Assembly: GCA_029204225.1 (NCBI GenBank)
Contig: CM055106.1
Coordinates: 41,432,368-41,496,367, forward strand
From: Diphasiastrum complanatum
Taxonomy: Eukaryota > Streptophyta > Lycopodiopsida > Lycopodiales > Lycopodiaceae
Direction: 5' to 3'
Length of the DNA: 64,000 nucleotides
In this document: piece by piece, positions 22,020-35,809 of the stretch
How positions within the stretch are numbered: position 1 is the first letter of the stretch
How the letters are laid out: every line of letters starts with the position of its first letter
Notes under the pieces: model-generated
The model's database searches: none
The model's input: only the letters and a program-made list of their open reading frames with translations
What the model was told of the DNA's origin: nothing
Position numbers and translations under genes: made by a program

Positions 22020-23937
22020 TCGACTCGACTCGACAACAAGTTTACAATTTGTCAAATAGTATCAATTCAATGATTATGCATGTGGGGAGCTTCGTTTTCT
22101 GTGTATTTTTGTAGGTCAAATGTTTGCAGTAGGTTCCCATGTAAAATACCAAGTCTAGGACATTGTCAAGGATATTTGAAATGAAATAACTGGTAATATA
22201 CAGTGGCAACTGGATCAAATGGGGCATGGTCTTGAAATGATTTGCCCATACAACCAAAGAATGCTATGTTATATGAAAATGAGCTATCTTAGGCTTAGTC
22301 ACTTCCTTGAGACATACCAATTGCGTGATATCAACTCTTAAAATTTAATGTATTTTCATGTGAATCAAGTTTAACACTTCAAATTATGAAATATCAAGAG
22401 TGATTTTACAATGAATTATATACACATCTTAGTCATAGGTATTCAAAGCTCATGCTATTGTGGAGTAATAGTTCTTATTGATAAGCTTTTAATGATATAT
22501 TTTCCCAATTATAAGCTAATTACCTCATGACATAATAGAGGATGTCTTTACATGTATTTTTCTTTTATCAAAATATAATACAACATGTATCATTAGTATG
22601 ATTGAAAAGACATATTATATCTGTAAGCTTCATTTTACTTTGTATATTTCATCTAAAAAAAAACGCTAATCTTTTGTAACCTACCAAATAGTGCCACATG
22701 TTGGAGAAATATAATTGCTCAATCACATAAATAGTAGTGTAATTATAGATGATTTTGTGGACATTGAATATGAAGTATTATTTATGAACCCTCATCATGA
22801 TTGTGTTTAGGGGTAAATATTTGATTATTTGTATGCTTATAGGAACAATTAGCAGCCACAATTGCAATTTTTTTGACCTTTTATGAAGTCCCCTGAGGGG
22901 TAAACATATTTTCACAACAAAAAAGTTTCTTAAGGGAGGAAACACGAATAATCCTAGTTTTGTTTTAATTTAGAATCATAACTTATTTTTAAACAAGTCA
23001 CTGTCAAATTAAAATGGCCAAGGAGACAAGCATCATGATTAAGCACAATATCTTCTATTCTATAAGTAAATTATAGTTTAAAACATTTGCAAAATAAACA
23101 AGTCAAAGTCTAATAAAAAATTACCCTTGAATATATGTTTAATTAAATAGGGTTGGCCCACTAAAATAGACTAAATACAACTATAGTATGAAATAGGATT
23201 TAATTACAGTCACACTTTAAAGGATATGGCGCCAAGAAATAGACCCCAAAATATAAATATATGAGAGGAAAGATGTTGTCAGATTATTGTAGTACCTAGA
23301 GAGGTGTTGACATTGCACCACACTATTACCTTCGTATGTAAAAATGAAGAGAAATTATCGTACTACCTAGAGAGTTGTTGGCATTGCACCACACTATAAG
23401 TTTGTGCAACAATGAGTTCATCTATAACATATTGTACATAAAAAGTGATGATACTTTATGTTCATAGTTTTTCCTTTCTTTTTGGATTCTATTGTTTGTT
23501 GGAGAAAAGCTATTACTCGCATGTGGCATTCGCTATCTTACAAAAATGAGGTATCAACTTCTTTGGTAGAAGTCATTACCATTTACAAACAACCTATCTA
23601 CTTGCAAGAGGTGTCATTGTTGAATTTCTTAGAGCATAATTAATGGTAGCGTTTCTTCCTTGAAATTTAAACTAGAGTCCTTTTGTCTATCATAGATCAT
23701 GGGGCCTTCTGATTTGGCCCCATTGTATATCATAACCACATGACGACTACAAACTAAGTCTAGTAGAATTTATTGTAGTCATAGCATTAAGTTTTGCAAT
23801 CCTATCAAATATGAAAGAGTTGTTATTTAGCTTTATCTTAATATGACATACAAGCCTCAAAGCACACCATGTGACAAAGGCATGTTCTTGATCAATCGCT
23901 CTTAAGTAACTTACTTGTATAGGAGCAAACTCATATT
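22020..23937. other. Unassigned AT-rich region
   Basis: No gene or element recognised. A short internal duplication (TACCTAGAGAGNTGTTG...GCATTGCACCACACTAT) occurs near 23290-23400. Confidence 0.4.
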
Positions 23938-24617
23938 TGTTGAAAATTAGAAAGCCATCTATCTTGATTTTTGGGGTTGATGAAGTTTTTCATCATGCAT
24001 CTAGTTGTTAGACTTGAAAAAGCCAAAAATGGCCTAGTAGAAACTCGAGCCAACCCACATGCATAATGTTAATTTTGCTAAATGTGACATGCAAAGCAAA
24101 CTAAGACTTGTATTGGCACATGCATGAACATTTGTACATTTGTATTGTAGAAAGTTGGTACATGTAGTTGCATATCTCTACATGCAAAGTGATAGGTGTA
24201 TATTCTAGATAGATACTACTATTAGATGTGGACAGATGAGGTTCAAAGGCTGATCCTCAAGCTAGTACAAGCACTATATATGTAAGTGAAATTCCTCACT
24301 AATTTTGATGATGAATCAAGCATTGAAGCTATTCTCTAGTATTTTGGATTTTTACTTGTAAGCTTGAATTTACATTCTCTCTATAAATCTAGGAGGAGAC
24401 TTTTCTCCTGCATTAGATTCTTTTGTACTTTTCCCACACTTGTGAAAATAATCATTTTTTGATTATTAGCATGCTAAATTGTGATTTAGCCATAGAATCT
24501 AGAGATAGATTGTGATTCTCACTCTACAATTGTTCTAAGTGCTAACACAAAGCTTAGTAAGATCCTTCACACATTTATGGTACATCCCACACGTGTGAAC
24601 TTGTTGGAATTTTATCA
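23938..24617 (+). repeat. 5' LTR of the older Copia-type element
   Basis: 680 bp with TG...CA ends; the initiator-Met primer site begins at 24618. It contains CACACGTGTGAA-type palindromes like the young element's LTR, which suggests related families. Confidence 0.9.
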
Positions 24618-26937
24618 TGGTATCAGAGCCACTAAGCTTTGCATTTTATAATCATTTCATGTATGAGAAATTCTAATTCTATTCAAGCTAGATAGCAGTT
24701 TTCACAATTTTCTATCAATTCTTGAGAAGTTTGTGAATCAAAGAGATCAAAATAGAAGTTTTCAGGTCTGAACAGTGATTGTATGGATTTCTGAGATTTC
24801 ACACGTGTGAAAATTAGTACACTTCAATCCTCTTGTTCTCTTTGTTGCTAGATCCAAAGATAGTGACTAGATAGCTTCTTGGAAAGCTAGAAAAATCTAG
24901 TTTCCATTGCAATTTGTTTCACATCAATTTGATGAGCCTATCAAAAGTTATAAGATTTTGATTTAGGGTAGGGAGAGTGCCTAAACCTGAGTGGACACTT
25001 TTCGATTTGACCAAAAATTGCTTGTTTGATCCAAAATCCATATCTGTGCATACCAATCATACAAACTCAAGATCTAGACATTGTTCTGAGTCGTTTGACA
25101 CTTTTTTCATGCAAAGTCATTGTATTTGAGTCAATTGTGTCTTCTTTGAGCATTCTAGACATGCCACAAGAATTTGAACCTGGGGTCAAAGATCTTCATA
25201 GAGAGCTTGCTTGTGTTGGAGTCACAATTATCCAAGATGAGCTAGTTCAATTCATCCTTAATGGCTTGAAAGAAGACTATGACAACCTTGTCCAATCCTA
25301 TGCTATCAAGGAGGAGTTATCCAACTTGGAGACTCTTCAAGGAAGTCTTATTTATGAGGAGGCAAGACAAAAGTACAAGCTTTTGAGGATGGACAAGCTA
25401 TCTCTCAACCATAATGAAGATGGCAAAGTTCTATTTGTCAAAGACAAGCACAAAGGGAGAAGCAAGAACCAACAATATCATGCCTTCAACAAAGACAAAG
25501 CAAAGGACAAAGACAAATATGGAGAAGAAGATGATTCATCACATCCTTCTACCTCCAATTTCAAGAAGAAGAAGATCAAGTGTTTCTTTTGTGGCAAGAA
25601 AGGCCATTATGCCACAAATAGCTTCAAGAAGAAGAATCAACTCAAGCAAGCCAACATCATCATTGAGAAAGAAGAAGACTTTATTGCAAGTGAAGGAGAA
25701 GTATCCCTTATGGTATCAAGTTTCTCCTTTACACCCTTCAAGAAGGATGGATCATGGTATATTGATAGTGGTGCTTCATCACACGTGTGTTGCTCCAAGA
25801 ATTTTTTTTGATTCTATTGTACCTTATCAAGGATTTAAGAAATCAATATACACATCAACTGATCATGAATGTACTATTGAAGGAATTGGGAGTAATCCCT
25901 TGAAACTTGCATCTTCTAAAGTTTTATCTCTTTCCAATGTTCTTTTTGTTCCTAGACTCACAAAGAACCTTATAAGTGTTGGAAAGCTTGATATTGGCCT
26001 TGATGTGAAATTACACATCAATACTTGTATTATTAAGAAAGATGATGAGATCCTAGCACATGGATCCAGATATGGTGCATATTCAAGTTGAATCTACATG
26101 AAAGTGCAAATTCTTGTGATGTTGCTTTAATGACTAATATTTCTAAGGAGGAGTTATGGCATAGGAGATTGGGATATCCCAATTTCAAATCCATGTTCTT
26201 TATGGTCAAAGATGCAAAAGTCATTGGCTTATCAAGATCACTTTCCAAAGAGATCAAGCCATGTAAGGCTTGTGCAATATCAAAATCACATAAAAGCCAT
26301 ATTCAAAGTCTTCTATTAAGACACATCCATTGGAGTTGATACACTTAGATGTAAATTTACCATCATCTAAAGGCAAGGGAGGTGCCACTTGCTTAGTTAC
26401 TTTTATTGATGATTTCACAAGATACACATGGTTATACCTTCTTTCTTCTAGATTGATGGTGCATGATTATTTCCTGTTATTCAAAGCATATGTTTGACAT
26501 GGAATTCTCATTGAAGATCAAAGCTTTGAGGAGTGATGGAGCTCTTGAAGGAAAATTGTCATATGAAGTCTTGTTCAACAATAAGCCTAAGGTTGACCAC
26601 CTTAGTGTACTTGGAAGTTTTTGCTTTGAAGATATTCCCTTGGAAACAAGGAAGAAAGGTGATCAAGTTCATGGATCATGGTTGGATGCTTATCCACCAA
26701 GGAGGCCTATAAAGCCTTTATACTCTCTACCTCAAAGGTGATTGAGAATAGACATGTCATATTTTATAAAAATCAACATTCAACCTTGTAAGGGGACAAG
26801 ATCAAGGCATCTCAAGATGCATCACAAATTATTATTTCTATTGAAGATAATCAAGTTGTTATGGGATCGAGGTTTGAGGATGAGCCTCCTCAACACATGT
26901 ATTCAAGGGGATCTTCAAGAGGAAAGGCCAAGTCTTT

Positions 26938-27612
26938 ATGGATCTTTTTCATGATAAAGAGAGGCAAGTTTTAGGTGGTATCCAATCCAACATTCTCACT
27001 TATGCTTCTCTTCCACTATTTGATGTACCATCTTGCTTTATTGAGTTTTCTACATCTCAAATTTCAAGTAAGGCAATTCTAGTTTTGGATGATGCCTATT
27101 GTATGGACATATTTCTTGTCATTGTTGGCTTAGATATGTTTCCAAAACATTTCAAAAGCAAGACGTTGTGTCATCAAAAGTATGCTCTTAGATCTAGTAA
27201 GAGTAAGAATGAGTTTGGTACTCATAGTTTGAAAAATCATGTTTTTTCATGTTATGAGGCATTTTGTAAACTTCTCTTGAGATTAAGTGAAGCATCCAAA
27301 GAGGACACTTACATCCTTGAGAAAGTATTTAGCCTCAAAAAGATCAAGATAGAATTTGATTTCAAGATTAGATCCATTATGGATAAAGTTCATAGTATGT
27401 GGACAAGTCAAGCTAGTATGCTTAATCTTGATGATCAACATTTTTTCTCATCTTTTGATCCTGATCTCTATGATCTTTATGATCTACATGAGGCATGGAA
27501 GCCTCGGATTTTTCCATTTATGATACAACTATATTCATGCAAATGGAATTTCCAAATCAAAGATCATCATCAAGCTTGGAGGAAGCAGATTGAAATAGTG
27601 GCAAATTGGTAA
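26938..27612 (+). CDS. Orphan ORF before the 3' LTR of the older Copia-type element (224 aa)
   Basis: Open frame with no recognised domain. Visible features are a hydrophobic stretch (DAYCMDIFLVIVGLDMF), a basic Ser/Lys-rich part (KYALRSSKSKNEF), a Cys/Leu helix (CYEAFCKLLLRLSE) and a Trp-containing C-terminus. It occupies the place of RT/RNase H, as does the 255-residue frame in the young element. I see no convincing alignment between the two frames by eye. Confidence 0.35.
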   Translation: MDLFHDKERQVLGGIQSNILTYASLPLFDVPSCFIEFSTSQISSKAILVLDDAYCMDIFLVIVGLDMFPKHFKSKTLCHQKYALRSSKSKNEFGTHSLKNHVFSCYEAFCKLLLRLSEASKEDTYILEKVFSLKKIKIEFDFKIRSIMDKVHSMWTSQASMLNLDDQHFFSSFDPDLYDLYDLHEAWKPRIFPFMIQLYSCKWNFQIKDHHQAWRKQIEIVANW

Positions 27613-27631
27613 AATACTCTTGCACCAAAGA

Positions 27632-27775
27632 GATCTTATCATGGATATGGTGAGGATGCGCTGCTATGATGGATTCCTTGGTTAATCTTATCATGGATAT
27701 GGTGAGGATGCGTTGCTATGATGGATATGGTGAGGATGTGCTGCTATGATGGATTCCTTGGTTGATCTTCACTTT
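27632..27775 (+). repeat. Short tandem repeat, two to three copies
   Basis: Units of about 50 bp built on TCATGGATATGGTGAGGATG and GCTATGATGGATTCCTTGG. Inside the older Copia-type element near its 3' LTR. Confidence 0.8.
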
Positions 27776-27883
27776 ATATGCATACCAGAGGATCCACTCA
27801 AAAAGTTCCTTCATCAAGCATAGGCCCAACCTTGGATTAATTCCAAGATCAATGTTCAAATCAAATAGATAACTTTTTAGGAG

Positions 27884-28216
27884 TGTTGAAAATCAGAAAG
27901 TCATCTATCTTGACTTTTGGGGTTGATGAAGTATTTCATCATGCATGTAGTTGTTAGACTTAAAAAAGCCAAATTGCCCAGTAGAAACTCGAGCCAATCC
28001 ACATGCATAATGTTAATTTTGCTAAATGTGACATGCAAATCAAACTAAGACTTGTATTGGCACATGCATGAACATTTGTGCATTTGTATTGTAGAAAGTG
28101 GCACATGTAGAAAGTTGGTAGATGTAGTTGCATATCTCTACATGCAAAGTGATAGGTATCATATTTTAGGTTGATACTACTATTAAATGTGGACAAATGA
28201 GGTTCAAAGGCTGATC
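27884..28216 (+). repeat. Truncated 3' LTR of the older Copia-type element
   Basis: Matches 23938-24260 with an extra duplicated GTAGAAAGT block. Similarity stops abruptly after GGCTGATC. Confidence 0.85.
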
Positions 28217-29360
28217 TACCTACTATGTTAACCATTTGAACATCATAGGTATTTGATAAGTAGAAATCTTAGGACATCCATTCGACTTGGTAAAATTCAA
28301 AATAAAAAATGTAAGAACATTGCATTTGCCATATGTCATTTGTTCCACTTACATAAACCATAAACTTAGGTGATTTGAAAGATTATAAGAAGCTTTGGTG
28401 TACGCTCAAACAATTAAAGAAGCATTCAAATCTTAAGAAAATGGGGAAAGAAATGATTTCAATTTGCAACTTAAAAAAAAAACACATTTCCACGCTCTAA
28501 CTTGGTAACCAACACACATCAACTTTAAGAAAATCGTCACAATAACTTATATTCATCTAGGCAAAGCTAAAAGGTGATCTGAAATATAGCGAGACACTTT
28601 TCATACACATGTACACTCAAACTTAAAGAGACATCCAAATCAGTGGATATTTAGAAGAAGAAGAAAAAGCTACGCAATCTAAAAAATGCATTTTTGTGCT
28701 CAAATTTATATCAACTTCTAGAAAATCATTATTGCTATCATGGGAAGGCTAAAAATTTCTTGAACATGCCTAGCCTACTGGTTTACTATCAATAGACTCA
28801 CAAAACTTTAAGTAGAAGGTATGTTCAAAACTTCTATTGTGATGTACGATATTTATGGTTTTAACAATCAGCTTGGATGCATTTTCACCATTCTTTACTA
28901 CCATTGTCATTAGAAATTGCATACAACATTTGTTGATCCGTAGCTCCATTGTTACTACCTCGTGCTTGGCTAATATCACTAGCTCGGGATCATTGTGATG
29001 GTACAGACTATTGTTTCAGTGATGTTACTAAACTATATTTGATAGCACATCCCACATGTCTTTGGGGCTTCTACTATGACATGCTCTAGCCATGATGTGT
29101 TCTTTGATGTTGATCTTTGGCCATTTTTTAGTCCCGTCTCAGGTTCGAGCCTCCCCTTGGAAACCAAGAAGCATTTTTTAGTCCAACTTCATATGTTGTC
29201 TCTAGATCTATTGTTGTTACTATGATATACCTAAGCAATATGTAATATCATAAATCTTGTTAAGCCTATCCTCTAACTCGTGGGCTCTCCTATAGTTACT
29301 TCTGCATTGTGGGATCCACTTTCATGGTAGTTCTAAGACTAGAGGTGACATTCTTGGAGT
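28217..29360. other. Unassigned AT-rich region
   Basis: Short frames only, no recognised gene or repeat. Confidence 0.4.
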
Positions 29361-29890
29361 TTAAAATCTTGTTCCTGTGTTCCTGTTCCTAAGTAAGAAA
29401 ACATTTTTGTTCTTTTTATTTTTCCCAAGTTCACAAGTTCTTGTAGCTTTTTATAAAACTGGCAGAACTATGGAAGATGCATTCAAATAATGGAAGAATG
29501 ATTTGTATCTTAACAAATGTTGTAGATGGAAATGCACAAATAAAAGTTTTTCAAAAAACCGTTCCTATTCCTAAATTCCTGTTCATGCATAGAAACAAGT
29601 TTCTGTTTTTGCTCTTGCTCCTGTACTTAAGCTTATAATTTCTAAGGTATACCTAGTTGTTCCTTAGGTACCATATTTTGTGAAAGCCCTTGATTGATAA
29701 ACCATATTTTAGTGCACTCAAACCCCTCGATACAGTGATGCATTCTAATTTTTAGTGTATAGAAGGCAAGAATTTCTTTTTCTTTCTTTTTTTCTTTTTT
29801 CTTAAGGAACCGTTCGAAACGGTTTTGTACTGGTTTCATACCCGTTCCTAAGACCTTAGGAACAGGTATCTATGCATATAAAACTCTTTA
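29361..29890. repeat. Dispersed repeat with GTTCCTGTTCCT and CTTAGGAAC blocks
   Basis: Contains GTTCCTGTGTTCCTGTTCCT, GTTCCTATTCCTAAATTCCT and a terminal CGTTCCTAAGACCTTAGGAA palindrome followed by CAGGTAT. Related wording (CCTTAGGAACGGGTAT, TTCCTGTTCCTGAAT) recurs at 32640-32970 in TBP intron 3. Family unknown. Confidence 0.5.
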
Positions 29891-30732
29891 GCGGTAGACC
29901 AGATTAGAAAAACACTTTCTGGCTTATTTATCAAACATCAAAAGCATTGAAGAAGGTTATCACAATAACCATCATGGCACTGAAGACATTCGTTGCATGA
30001 TCAAATACGAGAATTCATGATTAATTTCACTCCAGGATGGAGAATGCATGATGGAGCAAGCAAAGTTGTGCATAATCTTCATGATATCAACCATTAAAGC
30101 CAATCACTGTACAACAATTCACATTTTTGAACCTTCACAGCCAGCAATGGTTTTTGATAAACTCGAGCCTGTTTAGAAATGATTTGGCAACTTCTGAAGC
30201 TCACCGCAACCAATATCCCTGCAAAAATCACCAATAGTGCAAGAGCGCTATGCAAGTACACAGCTTTATGGCTTTTACAGTCATAATCATTTGATGGGCA
30301 TTTCAACTTTCAAATTTCAAAATGATCATCGAAAAAATTGTTGCCTCGGAGGGCAGCCCATGAAATATAATGTTCAATCACAGTTATAAACAGCCCATCC
30401 CTCCAGATGAACTGAAAAATCACAGAAGATGTATGTTTTCAGCAGGCAATAACCATGCCCAGCAGAACTTTACTGGGTTGTAATAAAATTCTGCAGACAG
30501 ACAGATGAAGCAAAAGCTTTGGCCTACTCTTTGTATCAAAAATAAAAGTCTTAGCTTCTCAGTCTCTCATCATGATACAAGTTCTAGCCTCTCAATTTCC
30601 GGAAAAGTTCAAAGCATATGCCAGACCAGAGATTAATCAGCAAACATGCTGGCCTTACTGTTATCGGTTTCGAATTCTGGTCACGTTATCCCATGTCAGT
30701 AGCCAGAAGGTCCAGCATATGAACACTTGACA
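29891..30732 (-). other. 3' flank of TBP, probable 3' UTR
   Basis: The last TBP exon probably starts at 30733 and runs into this region. A 70-residue minus-strand frame at 30094-30306 has one hydrophobic segment (HSALALLVIFAGILVAVSF) but no recognised family or clear gene structure; it may be chance sequence in the flank. Confidence 0.35.
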
Positions 30733-33700
30733 TCTGAATGTGAAACCAAACTGTTACAACCCAAAACTGAAAATATTTACTCAAAAGTACGATTTCAAAC
30801 CACCTTCTGTATGAACCAGAATGCCAATATCATATACAAATGATTCACTAAAATAAACTTTGAAAACATGTCTCAAACTCCAAAGTCCCTCGGAACTTAC
30901 AGGTGTAGAACTCACCATTGTTGGATCTTTCTGAACTCTGTCAGTACAGGATAGATGTTTTCAAACGCTTCATAGATTTCCTCCCTTACCTAAAAAGAAT
31001 TCAGTTAACGGAAAACACCAAAATGATGAGTAAAGACAAACCTGCGCAAGATGAAGAGAGCAAGGATGCTTTGCAAACAAGCTCAGTGAATGCAATTCAG
31101 CATACTTTTGATGCAAAACATATAGCTTCTACAAGTTTCTGCTGACATATACTCACGGCAAACGAAGTCTGCATAATTTTGACTTAACATGGCAAACATT
31201 GCCAACAAAAAAGATAAAAGTTAAAAGGGAATAAATTTCCTTTCCTTCACTGAGAGCCTACTATCAATTGACTAGATAATCGTTACCTTTGCACCTGTAA
31301 GTACAATCTTCCCTGAAACAAATATAAGAAGCACAATCTTTGGTTGCTTCATTCTGTAAATTAATCCAGGAAATAACTCCGGCTCATACTGTTGCAAATA
31401 AGTAAATCATATTGTCAGATAAACGCACTGTAATGGATTGGATATAAAACTGTAATGACAATTTTCATCATAAGGATTTTATGGAGGCAAACGGAACAAG
31501 ACCAGGTGGTGCTACTGTTTCGAATAAAAATACTAAACTATGAGAACTTACACTGGAAAAATGTCCATGAGCATATGAAAGTCCTTCCAATCTGATGGGA
31601 AACTTCACATCGCAAGAGCCCACAATATTTTGAACTTTAAAATCCTGAAATTGCAATATAAGTAAACCGCGCAGAAAGTGGCTTCCACAGACTTCATAAA
31701 ACCATAATAAAGTCAAGAAAGGTTTCTCACAGTTTGGTCAAAGTAAAAAGTTAAGTCAATCTGAGCTCAAGTGCTGTAGACATACCTTGAACTGAGCTGG
31801 AAAGCCCAGCTTCTGAATAATTCGAGCATACTGAAACATCTCCAAAACATAAAAACACTAAGAAGATCTTGAGATGTATATGCATAACAACCTTCCACTG
31901 AATTATAAAGTGAGTGTTATTCTTTGTAAACTATTAACAGCTGCCTGCTCTGTGCTTATCAAAATTTCAATAATGACCTTCCTTGCTGCAAGTTTTGATT
32001 GTTGCTCACTTTTTGCACCAGTGCACACCTGTCATCCACAGGCCAAGGAACCAGTCTAAGTAAATCTCTTGAGAGTTTGCAATGAGCTTAAACCCTAAAA
32101 ATCTAGACATAAGGTATGATCAAAGATTCAAAATTATAGCAGTCATACAAAAAAGAATGATAAAGCAACACACTTTTAACTGGTTATGATTCTCCAACTA
32201 AGATATCAATAAGAATCAATAATACCCTGTCTTGCAAACCCTCCTAGAAAGGAGCTTTGCTCTACGTTCTCAATTGAAGAAGCTCAAAAGCTCAATTATA
32301 AAAAAGTAATCAAATCAGGACACCTTCAGGGGTACTCATAGCCTAAGCAAAGGTTCCATTAGGACTTGGCACAACAGTCCGTCACATTGCAGAAAACTTA
32401 CTTGGTTCTTCACCCTGCAACGAAGTGGCCGAAAATAAATTAACATGGCATTAGGGTTACAGATGTGATAGACATGGCCTCCAGCTATTAACCAAACCTA
32501 CATGTTCTTAACTCTCCCCTGCTAACAAAAAATTGTCCTCAATGTTTGAGAAGCTGTCAAAATCAATGGGTTGACAAAAAGTGCCCACAAAAAATAATAT
32601 GTCAAAGAAAATGCAGCCAAATTGTATATGCCAAAGAAAATAAATTGCAGCCCCCATTCCTGTTTAGATTGATAGTTATCTTGTTCCTAAATTGCCATTT
32701 GCAACCCGTAAATCTGTTTGCAGCCCTTGTTCCTGTTCCTGAATCGCCATTTGCAACCCTTAAATCCATTTGCAGCCCTCATTCCTGTTCCTCAATCACC
32801 GTTTGCAACCCTCTTTCTGTTCCTCTTTGATCAAATCCATTCCTGAATTGCCATTCTCCCCCGTTAAAAGTTTCTACGTATAGAAAAATTCTCCGTTTCT
32901 AAATCCGTTCTGAAAATCGTTTCTTAGGGATGGAAAGTCCAAAGGAAGAACCTTAGGAACGGGTATCAGAGTGGCTGCAAGTCAGGAAGCTGCATTAGGG
33001 TAATTTGACAAAGAAGCATGGTACTTGGGCTCAACATCATGGTTACAACCAGATTCAAATTGAGCAGATTTGAATTGAGATTTGAAGATTCAAAAAAAAA
33101 AAAATTGAACGATCAGAATCGAGCAAACTTTCACAAGAGCTGAATTCAAGTGAAATGTACCAAACACCATGTGCTTTCAATACAGACTTGCCTTAAGACA
33201 CTTCAATGTTACCTCTTACATTCCATAGCTTTTCAAAAAACATAGCTCATATTTGAGAGCCACTCTAAAACAAGTTTCAGATAGACTACAAGTGAAAAAA
33301 AGATGCCTATCTTTCATAAAATTGAAAAGGTTTGAAAGGGTTCCAAAGCCTTCAAATTGCAATTCTGTAGAACTATGATATTCAACGTATATATGTGGTG
33401 ACTTATCAATGACCTGCGCAAAAACCTAAAAGCAATCCTCATCGCCTGAAGTACATGAGCAATCATCGCACAAGGAGAGTCTGTGCAATCTCTTGCCTGA
33501 TGATCCGAACTTTTGCACTTGAAATGAAAATCTTCGCATGGATATCAGCTATCTCTACAGTCTACTTAAGAATAATGGCAATGCAGAGTGTATAGTGGGT
33601 CATGGAGCTCAAGAAGAATGACCAAAAGAATGTAGTAGTTTCAAAAAAGTAAATTTGTGGCCGTTCTGAATGGATGGTAGACAGATGGCAAAGCAGGTGC

Positions 33701-35751
33701 CTTTTGTGAAGCAGCCAGCATGCTCGTACTCAAGTATGGAGACAGGCAACATGGTTTCTCCAGCGTGCTTGTTAAAAAGATGTAACATCAAATCACAACG
33801 GACTGGTAAAACTAGTAACATAGCATAGAATACTTCACGAGCTGTCAGTAAGAAAATAAGGAAAAACTAATAAAAATTCCAATGTACTCTAAATGTTGCT
33901 TGCTACTTCTCAAAAAATATTTTGAGTATAGAAAGCCAACTTTGAACACGTTTCCATCAGAAGAACCAGAATTAACAGTCAACTAGAATACGCCTACCAG
34001 AAGAATGATACTCTTTTTTGTATTGAAAGAAGAAGGCTAAGAGGACCTTGAAACTGGAATTATTGTTTGTACGCCAAGGCTAAGTGTCTTGCATAAGACA
34101 CTATAGATGCCATGCAATTCAGAATTCATGGTTTTTTGTCTGTCCTCTGATAAAAAGCATGTCCTCCACAGTTGCTTGTGTTGAATCTTACTGAAAACAT
34201 GCTCCTCCTGTATGAGCTTACTTTCAGCTTCTTTTGGCCTTACAATGATTGCTATGTAGGCAGGCCTACATAATACTAGCAAGTGCTATTTGGAAGAAAT
34301 TGTCCAATGTCTAAATTATTGCTTTTTCTTCACTCCTTTAAAAAAAGGGATTAAACCCTAATTTGTTCTCAGCTGATAATTTTGAGTCTCGAAAGGAAGG
34401 AAATCGAGAGTGAAAGGCAGGGTGTTGGATCTTTTGAGATCTGAGATGAATGATCAGTCTAATGCCCACCCGAAGCTATGATCTAACACCCTAATTTCTC
34501 CTTTCTGCATAAGTTCTAGGATCATAAAGGACTCTTTGCATTGGAGTGTGCTGAACACATTCAAAAAATTCATGGAAAACCAAACCAAACAGCAGTGTCA
34601 CTTATGTAACACATTCAAAGAAATCATGCAAAACCACAACAATAGAGCAGCAAACTTTCAGTCGCTTATGATTCACCAATGAATGTCAATAAAACTGCCT
34701 TGCAGGCCTCCTATATAGACACTCTACTCTCTAACTCACTCACAGAAGCAAACAATCTCTATAATTAAAACCTCTTGAATGAAAACCCCTTACAAATTTC
34801 TATAATGATTAGGGTTCCAATTAAGTTGACTGTCCAGCAGACTACAGTAATTCATATTCAATCAAGTTGGAAGTCTAGATGCAATTGACAGGGTCCCAAG
34901 CTAGTAAGCCCTAAATCCTTCTTGCTAACTTCAGTCTCAAACTACCACCCTAAATAAGCTTAGCATAACCAAAACCTCTTTCTACAAGACCATATCAATT
35001 ACAAACGACTCCTACGTATGTAAAGAACTAGGTGTACAGGTCTGTACAGATGTTTGAACCACTTTTTGCTCATCTTTGAAAAATCTGGTTGGAGCTCTTG
35101 AACAATTTAAAATTCCCAATTAACCTAAAAACCCGGAAGAATTTCACAAGATTAAACATTTGCTGATCAATTTACTGTAATCGGGCCTTATAAGAAAACC
35201 TTTGGAAATTTACAAAACTGATTATGCATCAAGTCTTCCTTTGAAATGAAAAAAATTATGTTCTCAAAAGACTGGATTCGAAAAACTACAAAAGAACAAG
35301 GAAGCACACTTCCAATAGCCATAGCTTTTCTAATTTTATGTCCAAACACAAAAGGTTTTTGCATCTAACAGAACTTTCTTTCCATCAGAAGAGCATTGAT
35401 GATCTTTGCAGATCAACAGAAAGCAAACAGATCATTTGACACCAACTTCCTTATTTCCAGCAGGATAGAACGTGTTCACATAGTACAAAACAGAAAAATG
35501 GAACTTGACTCCTACAACAAAAACTCAATCCAAGATACCATTTTTCCTGAAGCAAAGATGAGTGCTGTTGTCTTGGGCTCTCTTATCCGCATGATTACTG
35601 CTGCAAAACGCTGATAAAAATGACAACTAACTTATGGTGAGTAATTCCTCCAGAAAAATGACAGCAGAAGAATTTCTCAACTTTGAGGAACAGCCAAAGG
35701 TTCATAGAAACTCAAAATAGAGGGAGGTTTAATATAGGCCCACATGGGCAT

Positions 35752-35809
<58 letters not shown>

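Larger units (their letters stand above)
23938..28216 (+). mobile_element. Older Copia-type element with truncated 3' LTR
   Basis: The 5' LTR (23938-24617) starts TGTTGAAAAT and is followed by TGGTATCAGAGCC. The 3' LTR starts at 27884 and matches only the first 333 bp of the 5' LTR. The LTR parts differ by very roughly 5-8 percent, so it is older than the element at 14.7 kb. The interior has Gag (about 25150-25600) with a zinc-knuckle region CFFCGKKGHYATN, protease (WYIDSGASSHVCC), GAG-pre-integrase (LWHRRLGYPNFKSM) and the start of integrase (TFIDDFTRYTWLY). RT is absent; a 224-residue orphan frame lies before the 3' LTR. Several breaks. Confidence 0.9.
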
